From Apophysomyces variabilis (Eukaryota; Mucoromycota; Mucoromycetes; Mucorales; Mucoraceae), in assembly GCA_002749535.1 (NCBI GenBank), contig MZZL01000136.1, positions 208,769 to 272,768 on the forward strand: 64,000 bases of DNA. The letters run 5' to 3'. The notes below the pieces were generated by a model, which did no database searches, was not told the origin of the DNA, and saw only the letters and a program-made list of their open reading frames with translations. The translations under genes were made by a program, and so were the position numbers. Positions 52,907-64,000 of this stretch are shown piece by piece (within the stretch, counting starts at the first letter, position 1; every line of letters starts with the position of its first letter).

Positions 52907-53720
52907 TCATATTCTTCTCCTTTCTCCTTTGGTTGATCTTTTTTGTTTTATCTCTTTCTCATTTTCCTTGTCTAACTTTTGCTTTTCCTGTAATACTTTA
53001 TTTCTTTCTTTCGTACGCTCCGCCTGTTTCTTCATTTGTTCCCTTCTTTCCTGTTCTTTGTCTTTCACCTTCTGTGCGTTGGTGTTTTCTACTAGTAAGG
53101 GATCTATTGCTTGCTGTGATTAATGGCCTGCCTGGCAGCTCTGACTAACGTTATCTACCGCTGAATTGTATTTTGCGATTATTTTCGGTATCAGCTTCAT
53201 AATCGTATCCATACTGTCGCAACAGACGATCTCGCTCCTCGCGTTGCTCTTTCGTTAGCGATTTAGCTTCTGCACGACGTGACTGAGCATGTTTTTGTTC
53301 CTCTTCCTGTTTAGCTAGTCTTTCCCTTTCGCGAGCTAGCAAAGAATCGTTATTCACATAATGAGACATCTAGCCCACTTAATTCCAAGGTAGTAATACC
53401 TTTTGCATCTTCTACGGACTTTGTCAGTCTCTTCTCTTCCTCTTTCTTGATGTTATCTTGAATCGCTTCCCATTCCTTTAAAATTTTCACCGTCAGCGAT
53501 TCCGTCGGTTTTTCCTAAAGGAAATTGGGATTATGCTTCCGAAGCTAAATCAAAGCTAATCACTTGCTGTTGTTTCGGACAGATATTCATCGATAACTTC
53601 GCGTTTCTCATCATAACCTAATGTGCTGTCTTCTGCTATTCCCAGGATATAGTATGCAATATCATCGTCTAAACTTAAAATGTCAATAGGATAATCTCGT
53701 AAATGCTGAAAGTCAACCAT
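52907..53720 (-). CDS. CCDC43-like coiled-coil protein
   Basis: Four exons (53720-53568, 53514-53416, 53369-53159, 53088-52907) give 214 aa. The N-terminal PWI-like helical part reads DDDIAYYILGIAEDSTLGYD, as in CCDC43, then VKILKEWEAIQDNIKK. The middle holds RDRLLRQYGYDYEAD, and the C-terminus is a long charged coiled coil ending in STKGERRR. CCDC43 is conserved in animals and fungi with an unclear role (possible links to mRNA processing). Intron 1 uses a GC donor (GCAAGT); a GT donor breaks the frame. Intron 2 is 46 bp. A gypsy LTR ends 111 bp upstream of the ATG, in the same orientation, so this gene's promoter may be retrotransposon-derived or disrupted. Confidence 0.8.
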
Positions 53721-53830
53721 TGAGTCCTATCAGCGCTAGTTCAGTTGTTACTTTATCGATCAAACTCATACTCAAAGACGAAGGGTTGAATGCCGTCCAC
53801 AGAATTTTGGTTCATGGAACAGGAATAGAC

Positions 53831-54063
53831 TGTAATGATTGACTAGCGGGGTTTGAAAATATAGAAGCTACTCGATCAAAGAATGCTCAAAACCAAGAGG
53901 CTGTACTATTTTCTTTTGTGTGGGAAGAACCTCCTTCTTTATTTCGTTAAATGATATCCAATTTTATATTCATTTGCTATATTTCTTTGTTTATTGTCAA
54001 CCTAGCTAGATGCTCATTAGATGGCTTAGCTGTTTTGGTCGGGCTTTTCTTTCAGCTGTTACA
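53831..54063 (-). mobile_element. LTR of the first Ty3/gypsy element
   Basis: 233 bp starting TGTAATGATTG and ending CAGCTGTTACA, so the ends form the TG...CA inverted pair (TGTAA/TTACA). The adjoining internal sequence is a polypurine tract (on the minus strand AAAGGGGGGAATGA) that overlaps the end of the integrase reading frame. This is the 3' LTR of the element that runs to 56560. The 5' LTR was not found in the window. Confidence 0.75.
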
Positions 54064-56560
54064 TCATTCCCCCCTTTCGAGGTTTGCTTTTTTTCCAGGG
54101 TCGCATGTGCCGAACGCTGGCTGTTGTTATATGGTTGAACTTATCGTCAACCTTTTTAATCTTATAGGACGTGCCGTCCGTATTGTTTTTGCAAACGATC
54201 TGCCAAGGACCAGTCCATCGTTCTTTCGGGAAGCTAGTTTTTTCCAAATTTCGTCTCAAAATCAAATCACCAACGTTATAATCGATTTTCGTGTTTCGTC
54301 CTTTGTCGTAGTAACGTTTTTGCCGTGCTTGCGCTTCTTTTATATTTGAAATAGCCTGCCCGTGAAGAATCGGAAGATGTCTGTTCAGGTAGTGAATCCA
54401 GCTTTCTGTTTCGTAGGTTTCGGCGTCCATGAGGAGGTCTTCAGCCAAGGGAACCGTTGGTTTCCGTCCGTAGAGAAGCTCAAAAGGAGAATATCCAGTA
54501 GAAGAATGTTTTGCTGTATTGTACGCAAAAGTCACGAACGGTAGATATTCATCCCATTGACTTGGTTTACTTTCGACATACGCAGCTAAAGCGACCTTAA
54601 ATGTTCGATTGAATCGTTCTACGAGACCATCTGTCTCCGGATGTTCCACGGATGTCAACGACCGAGATATGCCCAGTCGGCGACAGACAACTTGCATAGC
54701 TTGAGAGATGAAGTTGCTACCATTGTCGTGATCAATCGTCGTGGGGTACCATGTTTGAGTACCACTTCATAAAGCAATACATTCACGACGTGGTCAGTGT
54801 CTGCTATCGGTAATGCTACTGCCACTGCCCATTTGGTCAGATATTCCATAAGTACCAGAACGTACTTATTTCCCCTCATGCTTTCTGACAAAATTGATAT
54901 ATCTGCAGCCCAGATTTCTCCAGCATGTCTTGGCAGTATCAGTTTCATTGACGGTATGGTAGAATAGTTCCCAATTTTGTACCTTTGACAAGGATCACAA
55001 CAACGTACCCATTCTTTGACATCATTCGTCATTGTTGGCCATCATGCCAATTCTTGTGCTTTGTCCAAAGTCTTTTGCTCACCAAAATGTCCAGCTGTGG
55101 GATGATTGTGAGCCGTATGAAGGACTGTAGCGATCATTTGTCTTGGTAGAACTGGTTTTGGCAATCCTTTATCTCTTGTCTGGAAAAGAACTCCTTGGTG
55201 CCATTGATATGGAGCATGCACTCCTTCCTCCAGAATGGTCTTGATAAATATGTCTTCCTTTTGTAACCGCTTGAATGTGGCTATATCAAGATGGACTTCA
55301 TCTTGATTGTTTTGGTACAATCAACTTAATGCATCGGCATCAGTGTTATCACTTCCTTTACGATGCAAGATAGTGAATTGATACATTTGTATCGCCAAGA
55401 TCCATCTTGCAATTCGTCCTTTCGGCATCTTTGTAGACAAGATACTTTTTAAAGTCGCATGATCTGTATGTATTGTAAACATAGCACTATATAGATACCG
55501 GTGAAAATGATCTAGTGCCCATACAATTGCTAAACATTCTTGCTCCGTAGTGCTGTAATTTCTCTCTGCCAAGGTCAATGTTCTGCTTGCAAATGTTACC
55601 GGTTGACCCTCTTGAACCAGGATAGCGCCTAGGTCTATTGTACTGACATCAGTATGCATATCATATGACTTTCTCAGGTCAGGGTATGCCAAGGTTGGAA
55701 GCTTCATTATCATCTGTTTCAGCGCTTGAAATGCTTCATATGCCGCTTGATTCCATTCAAATGGAGTATCTTTCTTCAGCAATTCATACAAAGGTGCGGC
55801 CACCTTAGACAAGCATCATATAAAACACGATAGAATGCACAGAATCCAATAAATTGTTGTAGTTCCTTTATATTCTTCAGAATTGGCCAATTATTGATTA
55901 CTTCTACCTTTTTCAGATTTGGATGAATACCAGTTGGGCTGACTAGAAACCCCAAGAATTTCACCTTTTTTTTGAAAAAATTGGCATTTCTTAATTGAAA
56001 TCTTTAGATTGTGATCAGTCAGTTGCTGCAACAGGTATTGTAAATTAATAAGGTGTTGTTCCTTTGATGTGCTGAAAACAATCTCGTCATCAAGGTATAC
56101 TATTACATATTGTAGGCCTTGTAATACCCCTTTTATATACTATTGAAATGTGGTAGTTCCATTTGTTACTCTAAAAGGCATTACTAGAAACTTATACAGT
56201 ATATTATCTGCAATAAATGCTATCTTGCAAACATCTTTTAGATCTATGGATATCTGTCAGTATCTAGATTTTAAATCAATTGTTGTAAAAACCTTGCTTC
56301 TATATAGTTGATCCAATAACTTATTAATTCATGGAATAGGGAATTTATCCTTCTTTGTTACCTTATTGAGTGCATGATAATCTATACAGAAGTGTGAAGT
56401 TCCATCTAGTTTGCTAATAAGAACTACTGGCGAGCACTATGGGCTGTTACTCAGTTTGATCACCTTCTTTTTAAGCATTACTTGTATTTCTTGTTTGATA
56501 AGTACTTTTTCAGCTGATGACCTTTGATAATCTTAGATTACAAGGGGCTGAGTGTCACCA
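54059..56560 (-). pseudogene. Ty3/gypsy pol (RT-RNaseH-integrase), decayed
   Basis: From 56560 downward: reverse-transcriptase blocks with stops ([16 protein letters not shown], then the catalytic VIVYLDDEIVFS near 56090, then LGFLVSPTGIHPN), RNase H (TDVSTIDLGAILVQEGQ, NYSTTEQECLAIVWALDHF, TDHATLK), the integrase H2C2 zinc-binding part (HTAHNHPTAGHFGEQKT), and the integrase core (WAADISILS, HDNGSNF after a frameshift, HPETDGLVERFNRT) with the C-terminal GPY/F-like KERWTGPWQIV. No chromodomain. No gag or protease is visible and stops and frameshifts are frequent, so the copy is dead and 5'-truncated. Confidence 0.88.
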
Positions 56561-57197
56561 GTATCAATTTAGTACATGTAGGATACATTGGTTACTGATT
56601 GTTCATGTCATATTTCGACATACACACAGACCAATAAACGTCTTTACATTACCCAAAGCAGTAATTAAAAGAAGAATAAAGCGAAGATCGTAAAAAAGAC
56701 TTCTTCTTGAACCTGAAGTCGATCTGACACAATAACAGTCTGAAAGCTGTTGAATAAAGACACAGTGCAGACTCAGGAACTCAGAGATAACCTCTTTACA
56801 ATGACTAAACGAAAATCTACTATTGGCTATCCCAATGAAAAACTTTTCTTCATCATAAATATGTTTACTGATTGGTTTATTATCTGTGTTAAGGAAACTA
56901 TGATCTAATAACTACTCACAGTATAAATAAGACTTGGAATTTAATTGTGGTATACGTCGCTGTCGTAGTGTGACTTCCTAGTACTTGTGTTCCATGAACA
57001 GGATGATCGGAATTAACGTGTTTCCATTTACAGTGAACTTCTCTAGTTTGGAACACCGACTGCACCTCTTCTCTAAATCAGAGATCTATCACCGAGGATG
57101 AAGACAAGGTGACACTGCTATACCGCAGTTATTACACTTAGCTAAATCATACACCTATCGCCGAGAGGAACGTTCACTAATTACAAATCCCGCATAA
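56561..57197. other. Unassigned 640 bp between gypsy relic and TIR element
   Basis: AT-rich. It may include decayed gag or 5' sequence of the first gypsy element, but no motif is visible. Confidence 0.4.
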
Positions 57198-58521
57198 ACT
57201 GCGGTAGAGTAGGCGTTTTACCCACATTTTACCCCTGGGTAATACATGATGTTTTACCCACTTTCCCATGGGGGGAGCAATCTTCAGTATTGTTCAGTCT
57301 CTCCTTTCCCAAAAGAGAAAAACTAGCAAATGTAAAAATATAAGCAGTATGACAGTGTATATGTGATTCCCAGGAACTGCGTCAATATTTATATCACGCG
57401 CTTTTAACATGGTTTTTTTTCTTTTTTATGGGGTTATTCGCATTTTCTTTTTATTATCGGTTTTTTTTCACAAACTTTTTCCTCTGCTTTTTTTCACTCT
57501 ATAGCGTTTTCAGTACTTCTTCATCGGCAAACTCACTTTCACAATGTTGATGATATATCATCTTAATGACATACATCCTTGACCTGAAAGCGTATTCTTT
57601 ACTGGTAAGCTTTTATCTTCATTTGACAGCACCTCATTCTTTTTTTTCTTTTGATAGCCGATATAATTGCAATGTTATAGGAAAGCTTGCTTCTTACTTT
57701 TAACTAAGGTATTTTGATTGATTGACCTAAATGTAACTAATCTTGACTTTTTATTTGTCCTATAGAGTAACTTTTCCTTTCTTTAAAAAATATGGAAACA
57801 GAGAAACATGACACATGTTTTAATGGTACAGATTTTTTTTTACGTTGTAACTTGATTATTCATCAAGATAATCTTTTGTAGGCCTATATATAATGTTGCC
57901 GTTTGTTATTGCTATGCCGTATGTTTTACTAATTATCATTTTTTAAATTCTATGCGTCTTTAGCCTTCAGTAATTAGGTAAGATTATATAGATCCAATCG
58001 TAAAGTTAGATACCTGTTCATACATTATATTATATATTTTCAATAAAATAAAAATGTTTGTTTTCTCTATATATAAGGCTAAGAAGTGTTGTTATACATG
58101 ATAAAGAAGTGTATTTTATTGGCTAAAATAATGAATGCAACAAAAAGAGCATCCAATTGGAAAGACTAGATAAGAATTATTAGCTCCAATAGTATGTATT
58201 GTTGTAAGCAAGTTAATCCAATAAAAGAGCTTAAAGAAAAGAATATGGTCGAATAGAATTCTAATATTAGTTGTTAAATGCATACAACTTAGTCCAATAG
58301 CATTAATGTAATTACGTCTGACATATACTGTTTTATCCAATTAATAATGGTATAGAAGCTGGGTAAAACGTGGGTAAAATGTAGGTAAAAGGTACGTTTC
58401 ACGCACTTCTCAAAAGTTTTACCCACTGGGTAAAACGTGGGTAAAATGTGAGTAAAATGTGGGTAATATTTGACGTTTTACCCAGATTTTACCCAGGGTA
58501 AAACGTCCTTTCAACTGCAGT
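57198..58521. mobile_element. Non-autonomous TIR element with subterminal GGGTAAAA repeats
   Basis: The left end ACTGCGGTAGAGTAGGCGTT and the right end, reverse-complemented, ACTGCAGTTGAAAGGACGTT, are inverted copies and are followed by TTTACCC on both sides. The inner edge of each end carries clustered GGGTAAAA(C/T) words: three on the left (57215-57260) and about eight on the right (58353-58505), in both orientations. The 1.1-kb middle is very AT-rich with no coding capacity. It lies between two gypsy elements and is probably a non-autonomous DNA transposon. No target-site duplication is certain. Confidence 0.65.
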
Positions 58522-58562
58522 GTAAGGTCGTAAGGTTTTGATTGCCCATATAACAGCTAGGC

Positions 58563-58914
58563 TGATATATAAAATGAAAATAACAGAATGCTCAAAATAA
58601 GCGAGACTAAAAAAAGTTCTTCTTTATTTCACAAATGATTGTTCTCTTTAAATATCTTTAGAAACGTATGTGGGTAAAAGCAGGTTGGGGTAGTTACTAA
58701 TATCTTTTGTAAAATCTATATGATCAGTAATGACATGTTAATCTTCTGTCTTTTGATATTCTGTGTCTGCTAGGGTCCCAGCAACAGATGAATAGATTAT
58801 GAAGATGTTAGTGTAACCTGATCCATACAGGCATTATAGCTAATATGTTCACTGACAGTCTAGACCTGATGTTTTATCCACTGAATATAGTGATGTAATC
58901 ATGTCAGATATGAC
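58563..58914 (-). repeat. 3' LTR of the chromovirus (352 bp)
   Basis: On the + strand it begins TGATATATAAAATG and ends CAGATATGACA (TG...CA). The adjacent polypurine tract fixes the inner edge. The inner end contains TGTCATATCTGACA, a near palindrome on the minus strand. Confidence 0.85.
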
Positions 58915-59142
58915 ATTACCCCCCACTAGCTTCTTGACAATATTGGAAAGATAGTAATTGATATAGTAAAAGCATAGTTGAAAGTATTAGATAATAATAC
59001 TGTGGCATGTCAATAAAAAACCTCAGAAAAAACCCAGTGGGAAAAAAGTATAGAGAAAAAGACTTGCCTACATGTATTTGGTACGTTTGGTAGTGGAAGG
59101 TCCTGATTGTTGGGCCTGTTTCCTTTTGCCAGTACCTGATCA

Positions 59143-62100
59143 GCATTGCTAATACCTTTCAATAATAGCAGGATCGTTGAAATCCTCAGGGTTCTGCCAA
59201 GTATTTTCATCATCTTTATAACCTTTCCATTTGACGAAATACTGATAGTATCCTTTGCGCACTTTCCTGTGATTGATGATGTTCTGCACTTCATAGTAGT
59301 CGTCTAAAACTACTGTGTCAGGCGAAATAAGTTTCATATGAGATGGTGTGACATCTCATAGAAGCAACATGTTCTGCTCATTAACCAAAGTATAGCTGCC
59401 TCCTTTGTTCTGTCTCAGAACAGTGAATGGTCCTTCATATCTTGGGTCTGTTTTGCTGCTTCTAGACACGTTCACGATCATGACCTTGCTTCCAGAAGGA
59501 AATTCAACAATGCAATGATTGCTGTCAAACTTGTTGCTTTGTTTATTCTGCATTGTTTTAATGCGTTCATGAATAGCAGGTATCACTACTCGTTCCATTT
59601 GTTCAAGGCGTTTGGTCATTGCCTGAGTATCATCAGAAGTCTGTTGTATATTTCCTACTTTTACTTTATGATAGTCCTTGAAATTGTTTGGTTGACGGGC
59701 AAACATCAATGCAAAAGGACGTGTGTTGTACAAATAGGAAATTTTCAGATTGATAGTAAGTTGTGTACTTGGTAAATACAAATCCTAATCTTGTTTCTTA
59801 CCTTGCAATCTTTTGACAACAACCTCTTTCATAGTTTTTACCCATCGTTCTGTGACGCCATTTGCGCATGGATGATATGGTGTTACCAGTCTGTAGTCTA
59901 TTCCTGAGTGTTCTGTAACGAGTGTGATGACTTCGTTGACAAATTCAGTGCCATTGTCTGATTGCAGGACTTTCAGGAAACCATAGTCGCAGAATACTTG
60001 AATAAGTTGCCTAGTGACAGAAAGTGTGGATTTGTCTGGTAACGCTCATAAAATGCAAAAGCGTGAAAATACATCAACCATAACTAATACAAAGTTATTA
60101 CCATTAATAGTGGTAGTGTTGAAGTCACCAAGGTCAATAGCCTAGTGGTCTCTAGGTTAGTCTGCAGTTATATGTCGTAAGGGATGATAACTGTGTTTTC
60201 TGATGTTGAATCATTGACAGTCAATACACTTGGCTACTGTGTTAAGTGTGTCTTGTTTGATAGTGCTCCAGTGGATTCTGTCACTGTGTAAAGCATTCAT
60301 GATAGCATCTGAACCAAAATGGCTAAGAAGATGCGCTTTCTCCAGCAGTGATTGTCGTTCTGCTGTAGGAGGTATCATATACTCATATGGTTTCAGTAAG
60401 CGTTGTGTGAGAACGTGTGTGAGAGTAGATGAAGGTGTTCCTGAATTGTTATGAGATGACATGTTTGTGGAAATACCCCCCTCTGAAAATGGAACAGGTA
60501 GTGCAAACAGACGTGAGAGAGCATCTAGTAAAACGTTGGTGATGCCAGGACGATGTACCATATGGTAAGTATAATCACAAATGGTATCAAGCCAGTTGAT
60601 CATCATTGGATTGGCAATTTCCTGGGTGTGCAGGTAAGTTAAAGCGTGATGATCAGTGTAGAGTGTGAATTTGTTACCCCAAAGAAATTTGTGAAACTTT
60701 TTGAGGGCGTAGACAACGGCAAGTAATTCATGTTGTGTGACAGAATAGTTGCACTCTGATCGACTGAAGGAGCGTGCCATGAAACTGATGTAATGAATGC
60801 AGTTGTTAATGACTTGATAGAGGACAGCGCCAATACCGTCGTTGGATGCGTCTGTAGCAACTGAGAAGGGTTCATCCATGTTTGGATGGCTGAGGATAGG
60901 AGCTTTCTCCAAAATTGCCTTGACATGATTGAATGTATTAGTGTGCTGTGATGTTCAGAGGTTTTCAAGGCTACCAGCATTGCGTAATTTGTCAAGTGGT
61001 GCTGTAAGAGTAGAAATGGTAGGTATGTGCACTTGGAAATAATTGACAAGTCCAAGAAACCTTTGAATATCTTTGCCTATTTTGGGCTGTGGCCAAGTTT
61101 GGACGTTTGTAACCTTGCATGGGTCAAGGCAAATACCATCTGCATCTACGCAGAAACTAAGTAAATAAACAGCGCGTTGTATAAAGTGACATTTCTCTGA
61201 ATTGAGTATGAGATTGACAGCAGTGAGACAGCGGATTGCATCTGCAACGTATTCTGTATGTTCTTCCAGTGTTTTGGAAAAGATGATGATATCATCAACG
61301 AACGTAGTAACATAGTTAAGTCCATGAAAGACATAATTCATAACGCGTTGAAATTTTGAGGAGATGGGTTTGAGTCCAAAAGGACAACCGCGGAACATGT
61401 ATTGTATGCCATCAACAGTGAAGGCAGTTTTGTGTTGGTAAGGTTCATAAATTTGAAACCGATGAAAAGCATTTTTCAGGTCAAGTGTGGAGAACACTGT
61501 TGCACCATGCATCTTCTGAAAGATGTCATTAATTAACAGAAGTGGGAAATGATTATCTGGAAGCAGATTGTTGATGTGGCGTGGGTTTAGGCAAGGTTGT
61601 CTGCCTGTTAGATTGCCATATACGTCCTTTTTCAGTGCGAAAGTTAGAGGGCTATTCTATCTGGTATTCACTGGTGCATAGGTGATGATGCTGTCAGTGA
61701 GCCATTTGTTCACTTGCTCTTGTAAAAGAGGTAGCAGTTTGTGGGGAAGATCGTATTGTCTTCAATAAGCAGTTTGGTTAGGTGGGGTGTCTAACCTGAC
61801 AATAAATTCTGGAACAGTACAGAATAAAGAGTTTGGTATTTTTAGATTTTCATCCAGCAAGGGTTAGATCGTTTTCGTTAAAAGTGTGCGTTCAGTGGGG
61901 GTGCCAACTGGTGAATTGTTTGGCTCAAGGTCGTCTTGAGGTTCTTTAGTTTCCGGTGCTTTAGGTAAACTGGGTTGGTGCCAACATATAAGTAAACTAA
62001 TAAAGTGAATACCTAGGCATGTCATAAGATCAGTACTAATGCAAATATTGGCGAGAGGATCATTTAGATCAAACACTTCGAAAGAGTGGTAGATTGTAAT

Positions 62101-62676
62101 GTTATTGCAAACAATTTTAATGGGTGGAGTCTTTCTCATACGCAAAACAGATTTATCATGAGCTGCAAGTTTTATTGTCCCAGATTGGGGTAAAATTTTT
62201 CAACCGTTGTTCAAACAAAGAGAATGGGAAACTGTGCTGATAGTAGCACCAGAGTCCAAGAGAGCTCGTAAGTTTAGGTCCTGTAAAGTGATAGGCACAT
62301 AGTAAGAACCAGTTTTTTGGAATGAGTATTCCTGATCAGATGTGTGTAACTTACACATATTGCAAGAATCTGCAATGGCGGTGTCAATTTCTTCAGCGAT
62401 CATCTTGATGTCTTCTTCATCTTTTTCCTTATTCTGAATATTGTTGGCAGGTGTTTCCTGAACCTGTGTTGTACGGATTGCCATGGACTTGCTGGAGCTG
62501 TTTGGAGCACCGTTACACTGATGGCCGTGGAACCATGTTGCACCACAACTTTTGTAGTACAATTTAATATTAGTAGGAACTGAAGAGGCCTGTGTTGTTG
62601 AGGAAGGTTGGGGTGTATTTCCCCCAGCAACTGAAGAAGGGCGTGCCAACTTATCAACCCATTGACCCAGTTGCAT
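59143..62676 (-). pseudogene. Chromovirus pol region: protease, RT, RNase H, integrase, chromodomain
   Basis: The protease motif LRALLDSGATIST lies near 62260. Reverse transcriptase follows: TLDLKNAFHRFQI, the catalytic YVTTFVDDIIIFSK near 61290, and GLVNYFQVHIPTI. RNase H: FSVATDASNDGIGAVLYQ, SVTQHELLAVVYALKKF, YTDHHALTYL. Integrase: HFGSDAIMNAL zinc part, then PYHPCANGVTERWVKT. After it comes a chromodomain, YEVQNIINHRKVRKGYYQYF and VKWKGYKDDENTWQNPEDF (59149-59325), which probably guides integration to marked chromatin. Several stops and frameshifts (for example after the integrase at 59356 and before the protease at 62700) break the frame. Confidence 0.9.
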
Positions 62677-62689
62677 AGTTCATAGTATC

Positions 62690-63660
62690 TCTTGTAAAAC
62701 CCTGCATTCATTTGTAGAATGCGATCCTTTACCATGCAGATGGCAGTGCAAATCATTGCGTTGAACAACGTGCAAAATAGATGGTTTCTGGCTCTTGTCC
62801 TCCAAATGACCCAGGTATTGACCATTATGCTTTTTGAGTATAACCTAAGAGTAGAGTGCTTGAGCCATTGAGGCTGCCTGGTCCACTGTGCACCTTTGTT
62901 CAGCCGGCAGGTTCACTTGAGCAAGCTTGACTTGCTGACAGAGTTCTGAAAGCAAAGAATTGATAAAAAGAATGGCTATTACACGATCGTCTTTGACACC
63001 AGCTTCATGACGGGCTTTATGAAATCAATCTGTATACTTCTCAACCAATTCAGCTCTTGACATGCGCATACTGATCAATTCCTGGGTGAAATTGACTTGT
63101 CTCTCAGCATCGTTTATGCTATACTTTTGTAGTAAAGCGTTACGGGCATAGGACCAAGGCTGGTGGGGCATTCTACGGAGATATGCATCAAACCATGAGC
63201 GTTGTTCAGGGGACAGTGTACGCAGCAATAGGCAGTGCCAATTGTCAACAAGTTCTTGACCATAGGAAATTACAATGTCTTCAAACTTGTTGAGACATTC
63301 TTGAATGGAAGTAAATACAGTCTTCGTTTGGTCAATGACATTGCCAGTCCATTGCAAGAGGGGAAGTTCCTTTGGGACCATATATGGAGCATGGTACATT
63401 GTATGCTTGGGTTTTTCCTTGACGCTAATAAGCTTCTTCCTTGTTTCTACCAACATGTCTAGGTCTTGGCTTTTTTCTTGGTAAGTTCTACGAGCTGCTT
63501 CTTTTTCTTCTGATGTAATTGCCAGTGAAGCAATTCTTTCACCCAACTCCATTAACTGCAAAGAGATTTTCTCAATGAATGCAGTAATTCTTTGACTGAC
63601 AGAGGACTGGCTAGGATGGGAGTCGCCGCTAGTACCAATGGATTGAGATTCGATGTCCAT
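62690..63660 (-). pseudogene. Chromovirus gag, broken
   Basis: The first ATG is at 63660 (MDIESQSIGTS). A helical capsid-like region follows (NWHCLLLRTLSPEQRSWFDAY, then YARNALLQKYSI and MRMSRAELVEKYTD). The frame is stopped by TGA at 63025 and continues in frame to about 62840. A zinc knuckle near 62720 reads CHLHGKGSHSTNEC (Cys-x2-His-x5-His-x4-Cys). It packages the element RNA. Confidence 0.8.
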
Positions 63661-63744
63661 GTCAGATGGCAAGGGCTTGAAGGTTGTGATTGCGACATGC
63701 TTCAGAAAACAAAGAAAAAAAGGGATAGTATTCGCTTAAAAAAA

Positions 63745-64000
63745 TGATGTATAAAATGAAAATAACAGAATGCTCAAAATAAGCGAGACTGAAAAAAGTT
63801 CTTCTTTATTTTACAAATAATTGTTCTCTTTAAATATCTTTAGAAGCGCATGCGGGTAAAAGCGGGTTGGGGTAGTTACTAATATCTTTTGTAAAATTTG
63901 TATGATTGGTAATGACATGTTAATCTTCTGTCTTTTGATATTCTGTGTCTGCTAGGGTCCCAGCAACAGATGAATAGATTATGAAGATGTTAGTGTAACC
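63745..64000 (-). repeat. 5' LTR of the chromovirus, cut by the window edge
   Basis: 256 bp that align without gaps to 58563-58818, with 12 differences, all transitions. Its outer part is beyond the window. It lies next to gag with no clear tRNA primer-binding site. Confidence 0.85.

Larger units (their letters stand above)
58563..64000 (-). mobile_element. Chromodomain Ty3/gypsy retrotransposon (chromovirus), truncated by window edge
   Basis: The element runs on the minus strand: 5' LTR from beyond 64000 to 63745, gag, protease, RT, RNase H, integrase, chromodomain, polypurine tract (58915-58927, TTACCCCCCACT on +) and 3' LTR (58563-58914). Two LTR copies align over 256 bp without gaps. There are internal stops, so it is not functional as it stands. 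No canonical TGG primer-binding site follows the 5' LTR. Confidence 0.9.

Noticed and set aside
57198..58521. GGGTAAAA words as telomere repeats
   Set aside because: They are not a tandem array of one unit, occur in both orientations and stay at the two edges of a TIR element inside the chromosome.

Overview
This window looks like nuclear DNA of a filamentous early-diverging fungus, most likely Mucoromycota. The evidence is many short phase-clean GT-AG introns (about 45-85 bp), fungal cell-wall and secreted genes (a LysM protein, a GH18 chitinase with chitin-binding tail), single-copy fungal housekeeping genes, AT-rich spacers, and decayed transposons of kinds common in Mucoromycota (Helitron, Fanzor, IS630/Tc1-mariner, Ty3/gypsy). 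The lineage is an inference; the gene calls rest on protein motifs and on exon joins that keep frame.

Layout. 1-983 (-): a secreted LysM protein with tandem cysteine modules, cut by the left edge. 1.0-11.5 kb: a transposon-rich stretch with a Helitron Rep relic (4.4-4.9 kb) followed by a broken Fanzor RNA-guided-nuclease gene (5.5-8.8 kb). 11.6-21.3 kb: a gene island with trehalose-6-phosphate phosphatase (+), a 17-exon chitinase (-) and the ribosome-biogenesis protein NOM1/Sgd1 (-). 21.3-26.3 kb: no intact gene, with a MITE, a GC-rich island and an IS630 transposase relic. 26.3-31.6 kb: RNase P subunit p40 (+), a small CX3C-rich GPI-anchored protein (+) and ethanolamine-phosphate cytidylyltransferase (-). 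32.7-35.4 kb: a second Fanzor with one in-frame stop, an intact two-exon IS630-type transposase, and a seven-unit GTGAA array with about 22-bp spacing, all in one orientation; this is the most system-like object in the window. 36.9-53.7 kb: all-minus genes for a small secreted protein, leucyl aminopeptidase, FGAM synthase (de novo purines), an FKBP-TPR isomerase, nuclear poly(A) polymerase and a CCDC43-like protein, with one further IS630 relic. 53.8-64 kb: a decayed Ty3/gypsy element whose LTR lies about 110 bp upstream of the CCDC43-like start, a 1.3-kb terminal-inverted-repeat element rich in GGGTAAAA, and a chromodomain Ty3/gypsy element (chromovirus) running off the right edge.

The housekeeping genes cover separate pathways (purine and phospholipid synthesis, tRNA and rRNA maturation, polyadenylation), so the neighbourhood does not look like a functional cluster. 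The strongest leads are the two Fanzor loci (one with a perfect PCNA-interaction motif at its N-terminus, one beside an intact DDE transposase), the helically spaced array after that transposase, the transition-only divergence between the chromovirus LTRs, and unusual gene structures (13- and 16-bp microexons, two GC-AG introns).
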